Assembly (NCBI GenBank): GCA_021160185.1
Contig: JAGHDA010000231.1
Coordinates: 1-8,905, forward strand
Length of the DNA: 8,905 bases
Direction of reading: 5' to 3'
Source of the DNA: Verrucomicrobiota bacterium
GTDB lineage: Bacteria; Verrucomicrobiota; Verrucomicrobiia; Limisphaerales; CAZBKV01
Shown piece after piece: positions 7,001 through 8,905 of this stretch. The translations under genes and the position numbers were made by a program. Under the pieces are notes generated by a model. It made no database searches. It was not told the origin of the DNA and saw only the letters and a list, made by a program, of their open reading frames with translations. Numbering within the stretch: position 1 is the stretch's first letter; each line of letters begins with the position of its first letter.

Positions 7001-8905
7001 GGAATCAGCGTCGTTTCCGCGCCGTCCGGCCCGCGAAGAATCACTTCCAGATCTTCCACCCAGTCGTGCGTGGCTCGGAGCCCTACCCGGATCTTCCGCA
7101 ACACCCCTGTGTCGGAGGGAACCACCGCGCTCGCCACCGCTTCCCCTGCGTCGGGCACGGCCAACGGCGTATCGGCGGACAACAGCGTCTCATGGACCGT
7201 ATTGGTGACCAGAAACGCCCCCACTGCGCGATCCACCCGTCCCGTGAAGCTCTCCCCATCCACTGAGACGATAAAATTCAACTCGAACGGTTCGCCGCAG
7301 GGGGCGTCTTTTCGAACCCGGTAACTGAGCGGGGCAAGCTTGGTGACCACAGTTCCCGGGGCCAGCTCGCCGCACTCGGCGTTGGTCTGGAGCAGGTCGA
7401 TCCAGGGAGAAGCGCTTGTCAGGCGCACCGTCACATTGCTTCCGGTCGGACCGTCGGTGTGCCGGACCCGGACGACTTCTTCGATCCGCTCGCCGGGATC
7501 AATATGGCCGTTGCCGTTGCCGGCGGCTTCCAGAAAGTCAGCGCCATCCACAGCCGCCAGCGGCGCCGCCTCTACGCCCGGCGGCGTGAACACAAGAGCG
7601 AACTTTTGAAAATCCCCCTCAGCCACCCCCGTCCCGACCACCCGGATCGTCCACGAACCCGCCTCGGGCGACTCCACCACGATCTGTTCGAGGGGATTGA
7701 GGTGGTCCTCGCGATCCCGGCGGGCGGGTTGGCCCGGATCCTCCGGATCCAGCGTCCAGGGGTAATACCGCGTCCCGTCCGGCCCCAGCAACGCGAGGTC
7801 CAAGTCGTTGACCAACGCCAGCGCGGCGTTCTCCGCCCCGGGCGGATCGTCCCAAACAAGGGTGACCTTCACTTCCGACGCGCCTTCGGGGACTTGCAGG
7901 GCATAGTTCTGCGCCCCGTCCTGCGCCACCCGCCCGATCAGCACCCCGCCGCTTTCGAGCTGGTCCACGGCGGCTTGAATCTGAAGCCGCCCATAGCCGG
8001 AGGCGTAGTCCGGCCCTCGGGAGAGCCCTTCCCCTTCGTCCAAATCGGCCGCGGTATGGATCAACAACGCCCGGATCGTCGCCGGCAGCGGATCGGTCCC
8101 GTTGTAAAGCCGCCGGTAATCCTCGATAAGAATCGCCGCCGCCCCGGAGACCGCCGGCGCCGCCATGGAAGTGCCTACCAACGTGCCGTAGCTCGCCTCG
8201 GGCTGGGTCGAAGTCACCCCGCCGTCTCCGCCGACCTCGTCGCCCGGCGCGCACAGCTCCGGCTTGAGCCGCCCGTCGTCGGTGGGCCCCCAAGAGCTGA
8301 AGAAAGCCAACGAATTGTCGTCCGAGTTGATCGCCCCCACAGTGAGCACATCCTTCGCGGTGGCGGGCACGTTGATGCAGTTGTAGTCCAATCCCGGACA
8401 GCCGGTCTCCGGCTTGGAGCGACGGTTGTTTCCCGCGGAAAAGACCACCGTAAGGGGGCGGCCGAACTTGCCGGTGACAATCTCATCGTACGCCGCGGCC
8501 CGACCGTCGTAATCGCCCAGGATGTCGCAGTTGCCGAAGAACTCACTGGCGGTCACCCCCCACGAATTCTGGGAAATCAGGATCGGATACGTTTGGACCG
8601 CCGCGCCGATCTCATCGATCAAGTCGCCCGTGTCCACATCGTAGGACACCAGCGCCGCGCCGGGAGCCACCCCGCGCCACTGGAAAGGCCGGCCGCCTTC
8701 GGCCTCGCTGTGAACGCCGGTCCCTGCCAGGGTGCCCGCCACATGGGTGGCGTGATAATGGGCCTCGCTCACCTGGTTCGTCTCACCGCGAATGACCCGG
8801 CCCTCCAGGTCGGGATGGGTCATGTCGATGATGCCCCCATCCCAAACGCCGACGTAGACGTTTGATCCGGTAAGCCCATAAGGCGGCGCCTGCACAATGT
8901 CGGCC
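1072..8905 (-). CDS. Giant secreted subtilisin-type (S8) serine peptidase with P domain, cadherin-like domain and 14 DUF11 repeats; 5' end outside window
   Basis: The frame is open at the window edge; GTG 8895 is the first possible start but sits inside the catalytic domain, so the signal peptide and propeptide lie upstream. Residues are counted from GTG 8895 (2607 residues, stop TGA at 1074-1072). Order: S8 catalytic domain (1 to about 315) with D19, H48, oxyanion N156 and nucleophile S243 in GTSMAAP; beta-sandwich (about 320-437); domain opening with GNGNGHIDPGE (about 442-560); P domain (about 563-717); cadherin-like domain (about 728-820); 14 tandem DUF11 repeats (822-2534); basic C-terminal module (2535-2607). 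The family cleaves peptide bonds outside the cell; P and beta-sandwich domains normally stabilise the catalytic domain. The repeats probably form a long acidic, Lys-poor stalk. There is no LPXTG motif or terminal membrane helix. The substrate is unknown. The S8 assignment is firm; a role in display, adhesion or polymer breakdown is inference. Confidence 0.95.
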   Translation of the reverse strand, partial: ADIVQAPPYGLTGSNVYVGVWDGGIIDMTHPDLEGRVIRGETNQVSEAHYHATHVAGTLAGTGVHSEAEGGRPFQWRGVAPGAALVSYDVDTGDLIDEIGAAVQTYPILISQNSWGVTASEFFGNCDILGDYDGRAAAYDEIVTGKFGRPLTVVFSAGNNRRSKPETGCPGLDYNCINVPATAKDVLTVGAINSDDNSLAFFSSWGPTDDGRLKPELCAPGDEVGGDGGVTSTQPEASYGTLVGTSMAAPAVSGAAAILIEDYRRLYNGTDPLPATIRALLIHTAADLDEGEGLSRGPDYASGYGRLQIQAAVDQLESGGVLIGRVAQDGAQNYALQVPEGASEVKVTLVWDDPPGAENAALALVNDLDLALLGPDGTRYYPWTLDPEDPGQPARRDREDHLNPLEQIVVESPEAGSWTIRVVGTGVAEGDFQKFALVFTPPGVEAAPLAAVDGADFLEAAGNGNGHIDPGERIEEVVRVRHTDGPTGSNVTVRLTSASPWIDLLQTNAECGELAPGTVVTKLAPLSYRVRKDAPCGEPFELNFIVSVDGESFTGRVDRAVGAFLVTNTVHETLLSADTPLAVPDAGEAVASAVVPSDTGVLRKIRVGLRATHDWVEDLEVILRGPDGAETTLIPGATLDGAPDLGRGVCGDQAEMMWLDDAAADTLEDGHAPYAGVYQPAEPLSGFLGKPVDGEWTLLVRDTAVEDAGTLDCWALELTYDQAGYVCELFNQPPVAQTSRVDVIHGRATLIQFDATDPDEDPLTFRLMSQPEHGALEGFDEHLGTVVYTPDPDYAGPDRIEFEADDGYGGTAAGVVELNVLPPQADLALQFAADPSNPVCGQDFTVEVRLTNNGPNEATGVVLTNRFPEGAAFLMARAAGGGSLDLRADSVVWTVGGVAPGEEKVLTLGLRGEIPGVYTNFAAVSGAEEDPRFENNTVSSEIAVQAAADLVLGADVGPETLPLDLPVVYELAVTNLGPYPATNTILRAELGPGMELSSATQTQGEWSFENGVFVGRLGVLPPGAPAIAALTIVPRVEGSVTNAVEVLSEAWDPTPTNNAVEWIRNVKPVADLGIRWEDLEPLVGVGQTITNSLVLTNRGPAAAHEMTVRQDLPPGFRLISVEAELGEVSTNEAGVSWTFPEFEPGSEARLRFAFEAEAPTQAVFRAEAEAAELDLNLLDNALEAPVEARPTADLALALTPPEGRIVAEIPSEYGLVVTNLSEAAATEVVLRIPFTPGAELLDVSPSQGTTTNETDAVRVELGEIPALNAASVSVKFVPQAPGLIRQSAQVSAYEVDVNPDDNAVEASWEVEDYTDLALWVEAEPRPAFLESPVRLTLTVTNRGRIEAPETTIEERLPEGLELLSAEALGGEVVQDESGAIRLFFGTLPAGESVTGIVEALPRVLGVFTNQAAVGTAAYDREPTNNAAETSIEALPNADLGLSLLEAPGPAATNVPVEFHLFATNAGPSAAQGAHIRLQLPEGWAFVSGQAPGGDCLFHEAPRLVDCPMGDLEPGAAAEARIQLMPLIMGIWTHTFEIASDAADLVPDNNAASAVAEVKPEADLAVAVRSAPEFPLVGELITLTATVTNLGPHPATAAALEYIPPEGLEITGFTADSGEATFTNGVLEARWEELAPEASALLAVELKATRFGTFTNVFAARSDQPDLAAANNLAEAVIEVAPTVNLILAQEAAPSPAPIEMPYAYALTVTNAGPDIATRVTVQLEVDPAIGFYQIAASRGFWRFGEDGLEWRVGELPPQTGERLELTLIPTEEGAFTNRVSVAADQRDSAPEDNRIEHVLEARLPVDLSVRLEEPPLLILGKPALCRWVVENEGPYEASEVVLRQELPGGLALAGAEASGGEVSTNEASVELTLPALGAGESASLEVTLVPAQLGEAALSAEAAAFEVDLVPENNRIETNLTVRTEAELALRQEIDPPAVLFGEEMTIRLNLTNSGPHLAQGVVTTNLLPAGLELLSAEADAGAIETNEAGIVWTVDALETNAVAEARLTVRAAAVGTWTNAAFAAAETVDLNPEDNAAQAAARVDPVADCALTVALLTDPVALEHPLQMAWVATNAGPNAAAGVTVTNLLPESLSFLEVEADAGEFETNAQALTWRIEELPPGEARTAVVSALPLLAGWVTNRVGLFADSYDPEPTNQVQELAVEVKREADLAVEGEGLADMLLVGQGATAAFVLTNRGPAAATETVCRITLPPALDLLEVRVSQGEWETNDSGILVRLGELPPESSARIELDLAAADEGPTDIAAEVSSDEADLHPENNAAALAGEARFGADLAVGIQSNLRALCVGRNQTFFLVVTNRGPQRGTDIVVTNFFSQPINFVSAETSQGEVRPEAADLVWEVGDLDAAAFAQALIVTQPTLEGYLTNTIVLGSSSFDSAPEDNQAQWDGRIYPRGEVVVFPESHPASVLVEQPLTVSFVITNTGSAPAPETQMLVAFSTNAELLSVDFTGESYQIDPPGVMCSFGDLQPGDAARVAVHVLPKQTGLLVAQTTLFSPAIDPADPNNSARVEIAVVETPTIAFARQGNRLIISWPSVAEDFVVEYKNRLSDPEWKPLINPRVLVGDRYQVSIKLSRASRFFRLRKGDYEPTGP
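1075..1293 (-). other. Basic C-terminal module ending FFRLR, possible sorting or cell-surface signal
   Basis: The last 73 residues (2535-2607) differ from the acidic repeats: 13 Arg/Lys against 8 Asp/Glu. They read as short strands: LIISWPSVAEDFVVEY, a W in EWKPL, a GDRYQVSI strand, and SRFFRLRKG near the end. Very similar layouts close many large secreted proteins of Verrucomicrobiota, from memory. There is no hydrophobic helix, LPXTG or PEP-CTERM motif. A role in export or surface anchoring is inference. Confidence 0.6.
1294..6432 (-). repeat. Tandem array of 14 DUF11-type repeats, about 122 residues each
   Basis: The array covers residues 822-2534 (1713 residues) with no gaps. Repeats in protein order: 6064-6432, 5698-6063, 5332-5697, 4966-5331, 4597-4965, 4225-4596, 3859-4224, 3493-3858, 3130-3492, 2764-3129, 2398-2763, 2032-2397, 1666-2031, 1294-1665. 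Lengths are 121-124 residues. Each starts with an ADLAL-like strand, has a VTNxGPxxA motif near residue 27, an LPxGxxL strand, a PGExA turn, and usually ends in D-x-x-P-x-N-N before the next unit. Repeats 4 (VTNLSE), 5 (VTNRGR) and 14 (ITNTGS) lose the GP of the motif. DUF11 units are beta-sandwiches found in stalks of secreted proteins; their exact role is unknown. Confidence 0.93.
6436..6714 (-). other. Domain: cadherin-like / Ig-like domain
   Basis: Residues about 728-820 begin NQPPVAQ and carry FDATDPDEDPLTFRL, GTVVYTPDPDYAGPDRIEFEADDGYGG, the signature of bacterial cadherin-like tandem domains, with acidic residues suited to calcium binding. It links the P domain to the repeat array and occurs once. 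Confidence 0.82.
6745..7209 (-). other. Domain: proprotein-convertase P domain
   Basis: Residues about 563-717 show the P-domain pattern: IRVGLRATHDWVEDLEVILRGPDG, then a long loop, then GEWTLLVRDTAVEDAGTLDCWALELTY. C647 and C710 may form a disulfide. P domains stabilise kexin-like and many bacterial S8 peptidases; here the domain is separated from the catalytic domain by two beta domains. Confidence 0.88.
7216..7572 (-). other. Domain: unnamed beta domain with GNGNGHIDPGE start
   Basis: Residues about 442-560 open with an Asn/Gly/Asp-rich turn, GNGNGHIDPGE, that could bind calcium, followed by alternating strands and cysteines 508 and 533 that may pair. Similar segments sit between peptidase and P domains in large secreted proteins. 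I do not assign a named family. Confidence 0.5.
7585..7938 (-). other. Domain: C-terminal beta-sandwich of KP-43-type peptidases
   Basis: Residues about 320-437 contain VKVTLVWDDPPG, LVNDLDLALLGPDGTRYYPW, DHLNPLEQIVVESPEAGSWT and a closing FALVFTP strand. This pattern is the small jelly-roll that directly follows the catalytic domain in KP-43-like alkaline peptidases, where it packs against the catalytic domain. The assignment is by motif recognition. Confidence 0.75.
7951..8905 (-). other. Domain: S8 subtilisin-like catalytic domain (N-terminally clipped)
   Basis: The triad is readable on the - strand: Asp19 in VGVWDGG (codon 8841-8839), His48 in HATHVAG (8754-8752) and Ser243 in GTSMAAP (8169-8167), plus oxyanion-hole Asn156 in SAGNN (8430-8428). 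The block SSWGPTDDGRLKPELCAPG (about 200-218) is typical of S8 peptidases related to the KP-43 type. HATHVAG replaces the usual Gly of HGTHVAG with Ala. Four cysteines (123, 166, 173, 215) could form disulfides, as expected for a secreted protein. Only about 20 residues precede the catalytic Asp before the window ends. Confidence 0.95.

Noticed and set aside
7459..8865. Long + strand open frames opposite the peptidase gene (also 5896-7266, 3025-4338, 4411-5547)
   Set aside because: They lie in the exactly antisense codon register of the peptidase frame. There, stops arise only opposite sense TTA, CTA or TCA codons, which are rare in this GC-rich gene. Their translations are Arg-rich and show no domain, whereas the - strand product has clear domains throughout.

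Overview
The window carries two convergent genes and a 186-bp gap between them. Both genes run off the window, so neither true 5' end is present. The DNA is GC-rich (by eye about 60-65 %). No tRNA, rRNA, CRISPR array, insertion sequence or phage gene was seen.

Left part (1-885, + strand): the 3' part of a nucleoside diphosphate kinase gene. The kinase core is catalytically complete but has two lineage-type insertions. The first 147 bases form an almost perfect 146-bp inverted repeat whose right arm is kinase coding sequence and whose left arm is its mirror copy. It begins one base from the window edge. The simplest reading is a fold-back at a contig end that cut off the N-terminal part of the kinase gene, although a hairpin DNA end cannot be excluded from sequence alone.

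Middle (886-1071): the gap between the two converging 3' ends, with one weak terminator-like hairpin behind the kinase gene.

Right part (1072-8905, - strand): one very large open frame of at least 2610 codons, still open at the window edge. It encodes a subtilisin-type (S8) serine peptidase followed by a beta-sandwich, a Gly/Asn-Asp rich beta domain, a proprotein-convertase P domain and a cadherin-like domain. Then come 14 tandem DUF11-type repeats of about 122 residues and a short basic C-terminal module ending in an F-F-R-L-R motif. It looks like a secreted or surface-displayed peptidase on a very long acidic stalk.

Organism: the C-terminal module style (aromatic strand, W near the middle, terminal FFRLR), the repeat-rich giant secreted protein and the insertion-bearing kinase with an E-P-A-V linker all suggest a member of the Planctomycetes-Verrucomicrobia group, most likely Verrucomicrobiota. 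This is inferred from family resemblance and was not tested by search. The two genes converge and show no sign of acting together: one is nucleotide housekeeping, the other extracellular proteolysis or surface display. No new multi-gene system is visible. The most notable items are the edge palindrome and the giant repeat protein.
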